A stretch of 64,000 nt of DNA, taken from NCBI RefSeq assembly GCF_024171995.1, contig NZ_JAMTCT010000004.1, positions 340,153 through 404,152 on the forward strand, given 5' to 3'. Each line of letters starts with the position of its first letter. Position 1 is the first letter of the stretch. Both the position numbers and the translations under genes were made by a program. The notes below the pieces were generated by a model, which was not told where the DNA came from, ran no database searches, and saw only the letters and a program-made list of their open reading frames with translations. Positions 16,777 to 25,693 of the stretch are shown here, piece by piece. This stretch comes from Promicromonospora umidemergens (lineage in GTDB: Bacteria > Actinomycetota > Actinomycetes > Actinomycetales > Cellulomonadaceae).

Positions 16777-18728
16777 GCGGTCGCCTCCTCGGGGACAGCG
16801 CTCGGCAGGTCCTCGCCGGGGCGCCAGCAGGCCACGCCGTCGACCAGCTCGGGGTCCTCCGCGCGGCACCGGGCGTCGGCCAGGGGGCAGCGGGGCGCGA
16901 ACGGGCACCCGGCCGCCAGGTCGGCGGGGTCGACGGGCCGCCCGGGGATCACGGCGAGGGGACGGTCCAGGTCCGTCTCCAGGTGGGGGACGGCGGCGAC
17001 GAGCGCCCGCGTGTAGGGATGGCGGGCGCTCGTCGCCAGCCCGGCGGCCGGCAGGTCCTCGACCACGCGTCCCGCGTACATCACCAGGACACGGTCGCAG
17101 ACGTCGGCCACCACCGACACGTCGTGGCTGATCAGCAGCAGCGCGACCGCGTCGCGCTCACGCACCTCGGCCAGCAGGTCGAGCACCTGGCGCTGCACGG
17201 TGACGTCAAGGGCCGTGGTGGGCTCGTCGGCGACGATCAGGGCGGGGCTGCCCATCAGCCCCAGCCCGATCATGGCCCGCTGGCGCATGCCGCCGGAGAA
17301 CTCGTGCGGGTACTGGCCGGCCCGCCGGTCCGGGTCACCGATCCGCACCGAGCGCAGGCGGTCGACGGCGCGGTCCCGCGCCTGCCGGCGGCTCAGCCCC
17401 AGGTGGTGTCGCGCGCCCTCGGCGAGCTGGCCGCCCATGCGGCGCACCGGGTTGAACGACGACGCCGGGTCCTGGAAGACCATCGCCAGCTCGGTGCCGA
17501 GCAGGGTGCGGTGGTCGCCGGTCAGCAGGTCCCTGCCCTGGAACGACAGGCGCCGCGCCGTCACCGTCGTGGGCGGCTCGAGCAGCCGGGCGACGGCGAG
17601 CGCGGTGAGCGTCTTGCCCGACCCGGACTCCCCCACCACGCCGACCGCCTCGCCGCGCGCCACCTGGAACGTCACGCCGCGCACCGGCCGCACCCGGCCG
17701 GCCGGCGTCGGCACGGTGACGACCAGGTCGGCGACGTCGAGCACGAGGTCGGGCCCTGCGTCGAGCGGTACGTCGGCGGACGGCGTGGCGTCCTGCCCGG
17801 GCAGGCCACCGGCGTCGGGCCGCCGCCGGGTGCGCAGGGCGCCGCCGGCCAGGAGGGAGACGCCGCTGATCGAGTCGATGCTGAACGTGCGCGCCACGGC
17901 CTCGCCGGTGAGGTTGAAGGCGAGACCCGCGACGACGACGGCGAACCCGGGCAGGAGCGCGGCGAGCGGGTCGAGGTAGATGCGGTCGAGGCCGTCCTGC
18001 ATGAGGCGGCCCCAGTCGTAGGCGGGGGCCTGGACCCCGAGCCCGAGGAAGGACAGCCCGGCGAACGAGAGCAGGGCGCCGCCCGCCCCGATGGTCACGT
18101 TCACCACGAGCGGCCCGCCGACGTCGGGCAGCACGTGCCGCAGCAGGATCCGCAGGCGCCCGACGCCGGCGAGCCGGGCCGCGGCGAGGTAGTCCCGGGT
18201 GGCGACCCCTGCGACGAGGGTCTGGCACAGGCGGGCGAAGGCCGGCGCGCCGGAGAGCCCGATGGCGAGCACCGACCCGACCTGCCCCACGCCGAAGATC
18301 ACGGCGAAGGAGAGCGCGAGCAGCAGGCCGGGGAAGGCGACCGCGATGTTCACCCCTGCGGTGACGAGGCGGCCCGCCCGGGGTCCGAGGAGCAGGGAGG
18401 CCGTGCCGAGGAGCAGGCCGACGGTGACGGCGAGCGCCGTGGCGGCGAGCGCGAGCGCCACCGAGAGGCGGGTCGCCACCAGGGTGCGGAACAGCAGGTC
18501 GCGGCCCAGGTTGTCGGTGCCGGCCCAGTGGTCGGCGGACGGTCCCTGGAGCATGGCGGCGGTGTCGACTGCCTCGGCGGCGTCGCCCCACAGGAGCGGG
18601 GCCAGCACGGCGGTCACCAGGACGAGCGCGAGCAGGGCGGCGCCGGTCACGCCGAGCGGGGTGCGCAGGATGGCCGGGAGGCGGGCGGACGCCGGACGCC
18701 GGGTGGGCGCGGGCAGGCGGGCGGGCAT
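16773..18728 (-). CDS. Fused peptide ABC permease (DppC type) and ATPase (DppD type)
   Basis: A 651-residue fusion. Residues about 20-290 are a DppC-like permease with the N-terminal helix, six-helix core and the conserved ABC-permease loop (RDYLAAARLAGVGRLRILLRHVLP region). After a linker of about 50 residues comes a complete ABC ATPase with Walker A GESGSGKTL, Q-loop VFQDPASSFNPVR, signature FSGGMRQR, Walker B LIVADEPTTALD and H-loop ISHDVSV. The oligopeptide-type C-terminus CPFAPRCPLADARC is present. These are normally two genes; the join is in frame with no stop, so a real fusion is likely. The start overlaps the DppB-like gene as TGATG. Confidence 0.92.
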   Translation of the reverse strand: MPARLPAPTRRPASARLPAILRTPLGVTGAALLALVLVTAVLAPLLWGDAAEAVDTAAMLQGPSADHWAGTDNLGRDLLFRTLVATRLSVALALAATALAVTVGLLLGTASLLLGPRAGRLVTAGVNIAVAFPGLLLALSFAVIFGVGQVGSVLAIGLSGAPAFARLCQTLVAGVATRDYLAAARLAGVGRLRILLRHVLPDVGGPLVVNVTIGAGGALLSFAGLSFLGLGVQAPAYDWGRLMQDGLDRIYLDPLAALLPGFAVVVAGLAFNLTGEAVARTFSIDSISGVSLLAGGALRTRRRPDAGGLPGQDATPSADVPLDAGPDLVLDVADLVVTVPTPAGRVRPVRGVTFQVARGEAVGVVGESGSGKTLTALAVARLLEPPTTVTARRLSFQGRDLLTGDHRTLLGTELAMVFQDPASSFNPVRRMGGQLAEGARHHLGLSRRQARDRAVDRLRSVRIGDPDRRAGQYPHEFSGGMRQRAMIGLGLMGSPALIVADEPTTALDVTVQRQVLDLLAEVRERDAVALLLISHDVSVVADVCDRVLVMYAGRVVEDLPAAGLATSARHPYTRALVAAVPHLETDLDRPLAVIPGRPVDPADLAAGCPFAPRCPLADARCRAEDPELVDGVACWRPGEDLPSAVPEEATA

Positions 18729-19726
18729 CAGCTCTCCCCGATGGTCGAGCGGGGGTCGAGGACGGCGAGCGCCACGTCGACCATGGTGTTCACGACCAGC
18801 ACGCCGACGCCGTAGACCAGCACCGTGCCCTGGACCAGGGGGTAGTCCTTGGCGAGGATGGACTCGACGACGGTGCTGCCGAGGCCCGGCCAGGCGAAGA
18901 CGCTCTCGACCAGGACCGTGCCCGCCACGAGCTGGCCGAGGAGCAGACCGCCCAGCGTGAGGCTCGCGGTGACGGCGTTCGGCAGCGCGTGGCCCAGGTG
19001 GACCGCCGCAGGGGGCAGGCGCTTGGCGCGTGCGGTGCGGACGTAGTCGGTCTCGAGCACCGCGAGCATCTCGACGCGCACGATGCGGGCCAGGACGGCG
19101 GCGGGTCCCACGGCGAGGGCCAGGACGGGCAGGACGAACGAGGCCGCGCCGTCCTGCCCCGCGATGGGCAGCCAGCCCAGCGTGACGCCGAAGACCCACA
19201 CGAGCGCGACGGCGAGCAGGAAGTCGGGGATGGTCGCGAGGAACACGCTGGTGCTCGCGAAGCCGAGCTCGGTGCGCGGCGCCCTGCCGCGCCGGGTGGC
19301 GACGGCAACCGCCACCCCGACCGGGACGGCGACGAGCACGGCGACGAGGAAGGCGAGCAGGGCGAGGGTGGCCGTGGCGGGCAGGCGCTGCGCGATGGTG
19401 TCGGCGACGGGCAGCTGGGAGCCGAACGAGGTGCCGAGGTCACCGGTCAGGAGGTCGCGCAGGTAGGTGGCGTACTGCACCCACAGCGGCTGGTCCAGGC
19501 CGAGCGACTCGCGCCGCGCCGCCACCAGCTCCGCCGACGCGGTGGGGCCGAGGGAGGCGCGCACGGGATCGCCGGGCACCAGGTGGATCATCAGGAACGC
19601 GGCGGTGACGAGCACCCACAGGGACACCAGCAGCCGCCCCGACCGGCGCACGGCGAAGCGCAGCCAGCGGTGGGGGGCGAGCCCGGCGGGCGGGGCGGCC
19701 GTCGGCGTCGGGGTCGTCAGCGGCAT
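18728..19726 (-). CDS. Peptide ABC transporter permease (DppB/OppB type)
   Basis: A 332-residue permease. The first helix is followed by the family block MIHLVPGDPVRASLG, then the LGLDQPLWVQYATYL stretch, and the later helices contain the EAA-like loop DYVRTARAKRLPP. The end of the protein (LDPRSTIGES) is typical of the B subunit. It forms the channel with the permease half of the next gene. Translation is coupled to it by a TGATG junction. Substrate range cannot be read from the permease. Confidence 0.92.
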   Translation of the reverse strand: MPLTTPTPTAAPPAGLAPHRWLRFAVRRSGRLLVSLWVLVTAAFLMIHLVPGDPVRASLGPTASAELVAARRESLGLDQPLWVQYATYLRDLLTGDLGTSFGSQLPVADTIAQRLPATATLALLAFLVAVLVAVPVGVAVAVATRRGRAPRTELGFASTSVFLATIPDFLLAVALVWVFGVTLGWLPIAGQDGAASFVLPVLALAVGPAAVLARIVRVEMLAVLETDYVRTARAKRLPPAAVHLGHALPNAVTASLTLGGLLLGQLVAGTVLVESVFAWPGLGSTVVESILAKDYPLVQGTVLVYGVGVLVVNTMVDVALAVLDPRSTIGES

Positions 19727-19739
19727 CGGCAGCTCGCCG

Positions 19740-21356
19740 TCAGCTCAGCACGCGGATGCTGGTGGGCACGATGGACCCGGTGCTGAGGAACTCCGCGCCG
19801 TTGCCGTAGATCTTGACGAGGCTGTTGGCGAACGGCGTGACGTCGGTGGCCTCGACCAGCGCGGTCTCCCCAGCCAGCCAGGTGTCGCAGCCCTCTGCTC
19901 CCTGCATGGTCGTCGCCTCGCCGACGGCGGCCGCGTAGTCCGCGTTGTCGATGGCCGCGAAGTTGGTGCCGCCGTCCGCGACCGACGGCCCGGACAGGAA
20001 GCCGACGAGCTGGTCCGGGCTGCTGACGTTGATGGGCTCCCAGGCGACGTCCCACGCGCCGGTGCCGAACAGGATCTCGGACAGCTCGGTCGTGTTCTTG
20101 CCCGTCACGTCGACGTCGACGCCCAGGTCCGTCCACGCCGCCGTCGCCAGCTCTGCGGCTGACGCGCCACCCGTGCCGAGCGCGGTGTCGTGCAGGAACG
20201 CGATGGTCAGCGGCTTGCCGTCCTTGGCCCGCACGCCGTCGTCGCCCAGGGTCCACCCGGCGTCGTCGAGGGTGGTGGCCGCTGCCGCCGGGTCGTGCTC
20301 GGGCAGGGCAGCGGTGATCGAGTCGCCGGTGCACGCGGCCGGGCTCACCGTGGCGAGCGTGGTCGGCGGGCTCCCCTTGCCGGACGTGAGCACCTGCCGC
20401 AGCTCGGTCAGGTCGAGCGCCTGCGCCAGGGCAGCGCGGACGGCCGGGTCGGCCGTGACGTGGCCCTCTGCGTGGTTGTACCACTGCTCCCCGAGCAGCC
20501 CGGCGGACTCGGCGGAGTAGAGGCCGGCCGCCTCGAGCCGCTCCGTGTCCGGGCCGATCACCTGCACGGCGTTGACCTCGCCCGAGAGCAGCAGGTTGGC
20601 CGACGTCGTCTCGTTGGCGACGATCCGCACGTTCACCGTGGCCGGCGTGCCCGGCTCCGTCGTGGTGGCGCCGTCCGGGCCCCACGTGTACCCCTCGCGG
20701 ACCGAGTAGGTGTAGTGGTCGTCCGGCACGGCCTCGTCGAGCACGAACGGCCCGGTGCCCGCAGTACCCGCGGCGAGCGTGTCGCGGTCCGCCAGGCCGG
20801 AGTCGCAGACCATGGCCAGGCTCGACAGGCCCTCCAGCAGGAACGGAGCGGGGCCCGCGAGCTCGAGGGTGAGCGTGTCGCCGTCGGCCGACGCCGTGAC
20901 CCCCGCCGGGAGGAACGCGCCGAGGTACGGGCTCTCGTTGGCCGGGTCGGCCACGTGCTCGATGTTCGCCGCCGCGGTCTCGGCCGTGAACGCGGAACCG
21001 TCGGCACACGTCACGTCGTCGCGCAGGGTGAAGGTCGCGGTCGTGCCGTCCACGGACCACTCGGCGGCCAGCGACGGGACCACCTCGGTGGACTCCGGAT
21101 CCACCGCGACGATCGTGTCGTACGCGAGCCGGCTCATGCCCAGCACCGAGCTGGTGGCGGACGCGTGCGGGTCCAGGTTGCCCGGGTCGGTCGCCAGGGC
21201 GAGCGTGAACGTCCCGTCGGAGGCGTGACCGCCGCCGGACGCGGCGTCGTCGCCACCTCCGGAGCAGGCGGCGAGGGCGGTCGAGGTCAGGGCGAGCACG
21301 AGCAGCAGCGCCGCGGGGCGCACGGCCCGTCCGGGCGGGGCGGTCAGGGGGTTCAC
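19740..21356 (-). CDS. Peptide ABC transporter substrate-binding lipoprotein (SBP family 5)
   Basis: A 538-residue solute-binding protein. The N-terminus has a lipoprotein signal with a LAAC lipobox near residue 30, then a flexible GGGDDAASGGG stretch. The mature part follows the family-5 pattern (DPHASATS near the start, DGTTATFTLRDDV, then a G-T-GPFVLDE block) used for oligopeptides, dipeptides and nickel. The GTG start gives a proper signal sequence. Thirteen bases separate it from the permease gene. It captures the substrate outside the membrane; given its neighbours, peptides are the likely cargo. Confidence 0.92.
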   Translation of the reverse strand: MNPLTAPPGRAVRPAALLLVLALTSTALAACSGGGDDAASGGGHASDGTFTLALATDPGNLDPHASATSSVLGMSRLAYDTIVAVDPESTEVVPSLAAEWSVDGTTATFTLRDDVTCADGSAFTAETAAANIEHVADPANESPYLGAFLPAGVTASADGDTLTLELAGPAPFLLEGLSSLAMVCDSGLADRDTLAAGTAGTGPFVLDEAVPDDHYTYSVREGYTWGPDGATTTEPGTPATVNVRIVANETTSANLLLSGEVNAVQVIGPDTERLEAAGLYSAESAGLLGEQWYNHAEGHVTADPAVRAALAQALDLTELRQVLTSGKGSPPTTLATVSPAACTGDSITAALPEHDPAAAATTLDDAGWTLGDDGVRAKDGKPLTIAFLHDTALGTGGASAAELATAAWTDLGVDVDVTGKNTTELSEILFGTGAWDVAWEPINVSSPDQLVGFLSGPSVADGGTNFAAIDNADYAAAVGEATTMQGAEGCDTWLAGETALVEATDVTPFANSLVKIYGNGAEFLSTGSIVPTSIRVLS

Positions 21357-21411
21357 GGGAGTCCCTCTCGTCGGGTCGGCTCTGCGGCGTCGGGTCAGCC
21401 TGCGCCGTGGG

Positions 21412-22797
21412 TCAGCTCAGTGCCCGCGCGACCGCGCGGCCGTAGTGGATGTACGCGGCCCGGCCGGCGCCGTCGTCCCCCAGGAAGGCATAGACGGTGT
21501 GCACGCCGTTCGGGGCGTCGACGGCGATCAGGGCGTCGTCGGCGTACCGCACCAGCTCCGTGCGGAACGGCTGCTCGCCGATCTCGGCGAGCACGTCCTT
21601 GGGGGTACGGTCGAGCCACACGCGATCGGCGTCGTCCCGGCTGACCACCAGGTCGTAGATGGTGTCGGAGTACGTGCCGGCACACCGGGCGTGGTCGACG
21701 GCGCCCGGCTCGGCGGGCGGGACCGGCCGGTCCGCGAGGGTGACGCCCGCGAGCTCGCTCGTGAGGTGCTGCACCACGTCCCGGTAGAGCCCGAAGACGT
21801 CGCCGCCGTTGGTCAGCAGGGCCACCGCGACGTTCGCGCCCGGCACCACCCGCAAGAACGCCGCCTGGCCGATCGTCCCGCCGTCGTGCGAGACGACGGT
21901 GCCGCCACCGGTGCGGGAGATGGTCCAGCCGAGGCCCCACGCGTCGCCCATCGGGCTGACGACCGGCACCGTCACCTGCTGCGTCTGCATGGCGGCCGCG
22001 CTCTGCTCGCTCAGCACCCGCGTACCGTCCGGTGCCAGACCCCCGGCCAGGTGCATGCCCGCGAAGGTGACCAGGTCGCGCGAGCGCATCGCGAGCATGG
22101 ACCCCGCCGCCGCGTTGGACCGCGCCAGCGCCCAGACCGGCGCCGCCGCCCAGCCGCCCTCCGGGCCCTGGACGTGACCCACCGCCGCCCGGTGCAGGAT
22201 CGCCTCGTACGGGCTCGGCGCCACGTGCGTCAGGCCCAGCGGCTCGGCCAGGAGCCCGGTCAGAGCCCGGTCGTACGGCATCCCGTGCAGCACCTCGACC
22301 AGGCGCCCCAGCAGCGCGAAGCCCGCGTTGTTGTAGGAGAACATCGCGCCCGGCGCGAAGAGCTGCGGCAGGCCGTGCAGCTCCGCCAGGAACTTGCCGA
22401 TCGCGTCGTCACCGCGGCCCGTGTCCGTGAACACGTCGCCCTCGAACCCGGCCGTGTGGCACAGCAGCTGCCGGGTGGTGATGGTGGCGCTCGCGGCGTC
22501 GTCCCCGACCTGGAACTCCGGGAGGTACGTGCGCAGCGGGACGTCGAGGTCGAGCGTGCCGTCGTCCACCGCCCGCATCAGCAGGGACGTGGTCCAGAGC
22601 TTGGTGATCGAGCCGATCTGGAACACGGAGTCGGTCGTCGCCCCGACCCCGGTCGCCGTGCTGAGCACGCCTGCCGCTGCATCGACGATCTCGCCGTCGG
22701 CCAGCACCGCGACGCTCGCGCCCGGCACCTGGTGCCGGGCCACCAGGTCGGCAAAGTGCTCGTCAAGCCAGGTCGAGACCGAGTCGGGAGATGTCAT
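21412..22797 (-). CDS. S12-family serine hydrolase (D-aminopeptidase/beta-lactamase-like)
   Basis: A 461-residue cytoplasmic-looking serine hydrolase. Catalytic elements are SxxK in IGSITKLW, YxN in FSYNNAGF and SHDGGTIG in place of the usual KTG. It shares long near-identical stretches with the C-terminal half of the S9/S12 fusion in the same operon, for example FTDTGRGDDAI and GQAAFLRV, so the two derive from one duplication. S12 relatives include D-aminopeptidase and alkaline D-peptidase as well as esterases. It is the first gene of the peptide operon. No signal peptide is evident. D-specificity is an inference from the neighbourhood. Confidence 0.87.
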   Translation of the reverse strand: MTSPDSVSTWLDEHFADLVARHQVPGASVAVLADGEIVDAAAGVLSTATGVGATTDSVFQIGSITKLWTTSLLMRAVDDGTLDLDVPLRTYLPEFQVGDDAASATITTRQLLCHTAGFEGDVFTDTGRGDDAIGKFLAELHGLPQLFAPGAMFSYNNAGFALLGRLVEVLHGMPYDRALTGLLAEPLGLTHVAPSPYEAILHRAAVGHVQGPEGGWAAAPVWALARSNAAAGSMLAMRSRDLVTFAGMHLAGGLAPDGTRVLSEQSAAAMQTQQVTVPVVSPMGDAWGLGWTISRTGGGTVVSHDGGTIGQAAFLRVVPGANVAVALLTNGGDVFGLYRDVVQHLTSELAGVTLADRPVPPAEPGAVDHARCAGTYSDTIYDLVVSRDDADRVWLDRTPKDVLAEIGEQPFRTELVRYADDALIAVDAPNGVHTVYAFLGDDGAGRAAYIHYGRAVARALS

Positions 22798-22909
22798 GGC
22801 GCCAGGCTATGGAAAGCCCTGCGCGTGGTGTTCGTCCGGCCGGACAAGGAGGCGAGGGAGCAGTTGTGCGGGCCGACGAACCACGGCGTCGCACGAACCG
22901 GGTCCGCGC

Positions 22910-23800
22910 TCAACGACGCAGTGTGGTCTCCCGCTCCACGTGCGACAGCTTCTCGGGGTTGCGCACGGCGTAGAGCCCCGCGATGCGGCCGTCGGCTACG
23001 CGCACCGCCATGACCGTCGTGACCTCGCCGTAGACCCGGACGAGCAGCGCCGGGTAGCCGTTCGCCTGGACCGGCTGCAGCACCGCCGCGGCCGGGATCT
23101 TGCCCAGCACGCCGGCCACGCTGCCCGCGCCGACGACGGGTTCCGTCGCGGCCGCCACGAGCCCGCCGCCGTCGCTCAGCAGCACGACGTCCGGCGCGAG
23201 CACGTCGAGCAGGCTCTGCAGGTCGCCCGTCTCGACCGCGCGCCGGAACGCTTCGAGCGCGCTGCGGGTCTCGGCTGCCGAGGGAACCTCGCGTGGCCGG
23301 CGCGCGGCGATGTGCGCACGCGCCCGGTGAGCGATCTGGCGGGTCGCCGCCGGGGTCTTGTCGACGGCCTCCGCGATCTCGTCGTAGTCCAGCGCGAACA
23401 CCTCACGCAGCACGAACACCGCCCGCTCGGTCGGCGCGAGGGTCTCCAGCACCAGCAGCATGGCCATCGAGACGCTGTCGGCCAGCTCGACGTCCTCTGC
23501 CACGTCCGGGGCGGTGAGCAGCGGCTCCGGCAACCACGGGCCGACGTACGACTCCTTGCGCCGCCCGAGCGTGCGCAGCCGGGTCAGCGCCTGCCGGGTG
23601 GTGATCCGGATCAGGTACGCGCGCGGTTCCCGCACGGCCTCGAGGTCGACGCCGGCCCAGCGCAGCCAGACCTCCTGCAGCACGTCCTCGGCATCGGCGG
23701 CGGAGCCGAGCATCTCGTAGGCGATCGTGAACAGCAGGTTGCGGTGGGCGACGAACGCCTCGGTGGCGGGATCCGGTGCGGACTGCGACGTGCCGGCCAT
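22910..23800 (-). CDS. sigJ: ECF41-family RNA polymerase sigma factor (SigJ-like)
   Basis: A 296-residue extracytoplasmic-function sigma factor. Region 2 (about 15-80, with the AEDVLQEVWLRWA block) and region 4 (about 115-170, LDYDEIAEAVDKTPAATRQIAHRAR) are followed by a SnoaL-like C-terminal domain. The ECF41 hallmarks are present: a linker with SDGGG and a C-terminal DGRIAGLYAVRNPEKL (NPDKL-type) motif. In this family the attached domain replaces a separate anti-sigma factor and controls activity. The ATG at 23800 has AGGAG 8 bases upstream. It is divergent from an FAD oxidoreductase, and matching promoter elements face both genes, so it probably activates itself and that gene. Confidence 0.92.
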   Translation of the reverse strand: MAGTSQSAPDPATEAFVAHRNLLFTIAYEMLGSAADAEDVLQEVWLRWAGVDLEAVREPRAYLIRITTRQALTRLRTLGRRKESYVGPWLPEPLLTAPDVAEDVELADSVSMAMLLVLETLAPTERAVFVLREVFALDYDEIAEAVDKTPAATRQIAHRARAHIAARRPREVPSAAETRSALEAFRRAVETGDLQSLLDVLAPDVVLLSDGGGLVAAATEPVVGAGSVAGVLGKIPAAAVLQPVQANGYPALLVRVYGEVTTVMAVRVADGRIAGLYAVRNPEKLSHVERETTLRR

Positions 23801-23837
23801 GGGATGGCTCCTGTTCGGTCTGGAGGGTCTCACCACA

Positions 23838-23865
23838 AGACTCCGTTCCCCGCCGCCCTGTGACA
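23838..23865 (-). promoter_or_regulatory. ECF41-type promoter of the sigma factor gene
   Basis: On the minus strand a -35 element TGTCACA (23859-23865) is followed after 15 bases by GAGTCT (23838-23843), about 38 bases before the sigma factor start. TGTCACA is the -35 hexamer-like element reported for ECF41 sigma factors. The same two elements at the same spacing occur on the opposite strand in front of the oxidoreductase, which supports autoregulation. Confidence 0.65.
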
Positions 23866-23909
23866 CCGAACGAGCATCGGCGGGTGTGGCTCGGGTCACA
23901 CTGTCCCGC

Positions 23910-23937
23910 TGTCACACGCACCCGGCCCCCGGAGTCT
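23910..23937 (+). promoter_or_regulatory. ECF41-type promoter of the FAD oxidoreductase gene
   Basis: TGTCACA at 23910-23916, 15 bases, then GAGTCT at 23932-23937, about 49 bases before the ATG at 23986. It mirrors the element pair facing the sigma factor gene, giving a two-way promoter region. A half-similar GGTCACAC lies just upstream at 23894-23901. Confidence 0.65.
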
Positions 23938-23985
23938 CTTGTGCGTCCGGTGCAGCGCGCACCAGCACCCCGTGGAAGGAACGTC

Positions 23986-25326
23986 ATGACTGCAGAGCTC
24001 GAGACCCTTCGCCGCGACTTCGGCGGCGACATCATCGAACCGGGCGGCGCCGGGTACGAGGCGGCGAGCCGCACCAAGCTCGCCGCCGGCAGCCCTGCGT
24101 ACGTCCTGCGCCCCAAGAACGTCGGCGACGTGCAGGCGGCCGTCGGGTTCGCGGCCGGCTCGGGGCTCGTGCTCTCCGTGCGGGGCGGTGGGCACAGCTT
24201 TCCGGGCTTCGGCACCAACGACGGCGGCGTCGTGATCGACCTGCGCGAGCTCGCGGACGTCGAGGTCCTCGACGAGGACCGGCACCTCGTGCGGGTCGGC
24301 GGCGGCGCGACGTGGGGCCAGGTGGCCGACGTGCTGGGCCCGCACGGCCTGGCGATCTCCTCCGGCGACACCAGGAGCGTCGGGGTCGGCGGCCTGACGC
24401 TGAGCGGCGGCATCGGCTGGATGGTGCGCAAGCACGGACTGACGCTGGACAACCTGGTGGCCGTGGAGCTGGTCACCGCCGCAGGGGCGGTGGTGCCCGC
24501 GAGCGCACAGGAGAACCCGGAGCTGTTCTGGGCGGTCCGCGGTGGTGGCGGCAACCTCGGGATCGTGACCGCCTTCGAGCTCGTCGCCCACCCGACGACA
24601 AAGGTCTTCTTCGGCAAGATCACCTTCCCGGCGGCAGAGGCGGCCACCGTGCTCCAGGGCTGGGCCGAGCACGTGCGCACGGCGCCCGAGGAGCTGACCT
24701 CCATCGCGAACCTGGCCAACCCGTTCGCCGGCGGCCACGAGGCGCCGGTCGAGATCCACGTCGCGTTCGACGGGGACGACCCGGAGCTCGCGGCCCGGGC
24801 GCTCGACCCGATCCGCCGGCTCGGGACGGTCCTGGAGGACGACGTCACGCCGCACGCGTACGCCGACATCCTGGTCGACGGCGCCGAGCTGCCGCCGGGC
24901 CTCCAGCTGCTCGGCCACGACGGCTTCGTGGACCGGGAGGCGGTGCCCGAGGTCCTGCAGATCCTTGCCGAGGTCGGGACGTCACCGGGGTCGCCGTCGA
25001 TCGCCGTCCGGAGCATGGGCGGCGCCGTCTCACGAGTCGCCGACGACGCCACCGCCTACGCGCACCGCCGGGCGGAGCTGCTGGTCGCCACCATCGCCGG
25101 TGGCCCGAGGCCCGTCGTCGAGGCCGCGCGTCCGGGCCTGGACGCGATCTGGGACAAGCTCGCACCGCACCTCGACGGCGCGTACGCGAACTTCCTCGGG
25201 TCGACGGCCGACGACGACGTGGCCGCCGTCTACCCGGCCGCGGCGTACCAGCGGCTGGCGGCGGTCAAGCGCCGGTACGACCCCACCAACCTGTTCGCCC
25301 GCAACCACAACGTCCGGCCCGCGTAG
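23986..25326 (+). CDS. BBE-type FAD-binding oxidoreductase
   Basis: A 446-residue flavoprotein of the PCMH/berberine-bridge-enzyme group. The FAD-binding domain (about 40-210) contains RGGGHSFPGF, whose histidine is the usual site of covalent FAD attachment, and the VGGLTLSGGIGW block. The second attachment residue expected for bicovalent enzymes (a cysteine in the GxxCxxV position) is absent; the segment reads SGDTRSVGVGG, so attachment is probably through histidine only. The C-terminal YDPTNLFARNHNV motif is typical of the family. The start has GGAAGGA upstream. It is the likely target of the divergent ECF41 sigma factor. Substrate unknown; relatives oxidise sugars or alkaloid-like compounds. 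Confidence 0.9.
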   Translation: MTAELETLRRDFGGDIIEPGGAGYEAASRTKLAAGSPAYVLRPKNVGDVQAAVGFAAGSGLVLSVRGGGHSFPGFGTNDGGVVIDLRELADVEVLDEDRHLVRVGGGATWGQVADVLGPHGLAISSGDTRSVGVGGLTLSGGIGWMVRKHGLTLDNLVAVELVTAAGAVVPASAQENPELFWAVRGGGGNLGIVTAFELVAHPTTKVFFGKITFPAAEAATVLQGWAEHVRTAPEELTSIANLANPFAGGHEAPVEIHVAFDGDDPELAARALDPIRRLGTVLEDDVTPHAYADILVDGAELPPGLQLLGHDGFVDREAVPEVLQILAEVGTSPGSPSIAVRSMGGAVSRVADDATAYAHRRAELLVATIAGGPRPVVEAARPGLDAIWDKLAPHLDGAYANFLGSTADDDVAAVYPAAAYQRLAAVKRRYDPTNLFARNHNVRPA

Positions 25327-25450
25327 ACCGGCCCGGTCCGGCGAGCGTCGTCCCTGGTGGGACGGCGCCCGCCGATGCGGGCCGTGACGTATCCCACGTT
25401 GGATAATCGGGTCAAGCGCGACATCCGGGTACCCGGCGACCGTAACTCGA

Positions 25451-25480
25451 TTGTGACTTTCGGCCCGTCGGGGGTTAGCG
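25451..25480 (+). promoter_or_regulatory. Possible promoter upstream of the riboswitch
   Basis: TTGTGA (25451-25456) and TTAGCG (25475-25480) are separated by 18 bases and sit about 35 bases before the riboswitch. This is the best sigma-70-like pair in the gap. The rest of 25327-25515 shows nothing else recognisable. Confidence 0.3.
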
Positions 25481-25515
25481 TCGCCCGGTTCGTGGAACGC
25501 CACGAGCACTCGAGG

Positions 25516-25682
25516 CGGACGCCGAGCCCTGTCACCGCCACGAGACTGCACCGACCGAATGACAGGGACGGGGGAACCACGCAGGTGGACACCATCGGTG
25601 TCCTTGGGGTGAAGCCGCACAGGAAGTACGCGGCCGGGTCATTCTCCGATCCGAATCCGACAGCTCACCTCGCAGGCGTCCG
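25516..25682 (+). promoter_or_regulatory. ydaO/yuaA-type c-di-AMP riboswitch
   Basis: The leader of the NlpC/P60 gene contains the conserved blocks of the c-di-AMP riboswitch: GACGCCGAGCCCTGTCACC near the 5' end, GACAGGGACGGGGGAACCA, then TTGGGGTGAAG and near the 3' end GACAGCTCACCTCGCAGGCG. The outer stem pairs CGGACGCC (25516-25523) with GGCGTCCG (25675-25682). The start codon follows 11 bases later. In actinomycetes this class commonly precedes cell-wall hydrolase genes and switches them off when c-di-AMP is high. Confidence 0.93.
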
Positions 25683-25693
25683 GAGAACCGAAC

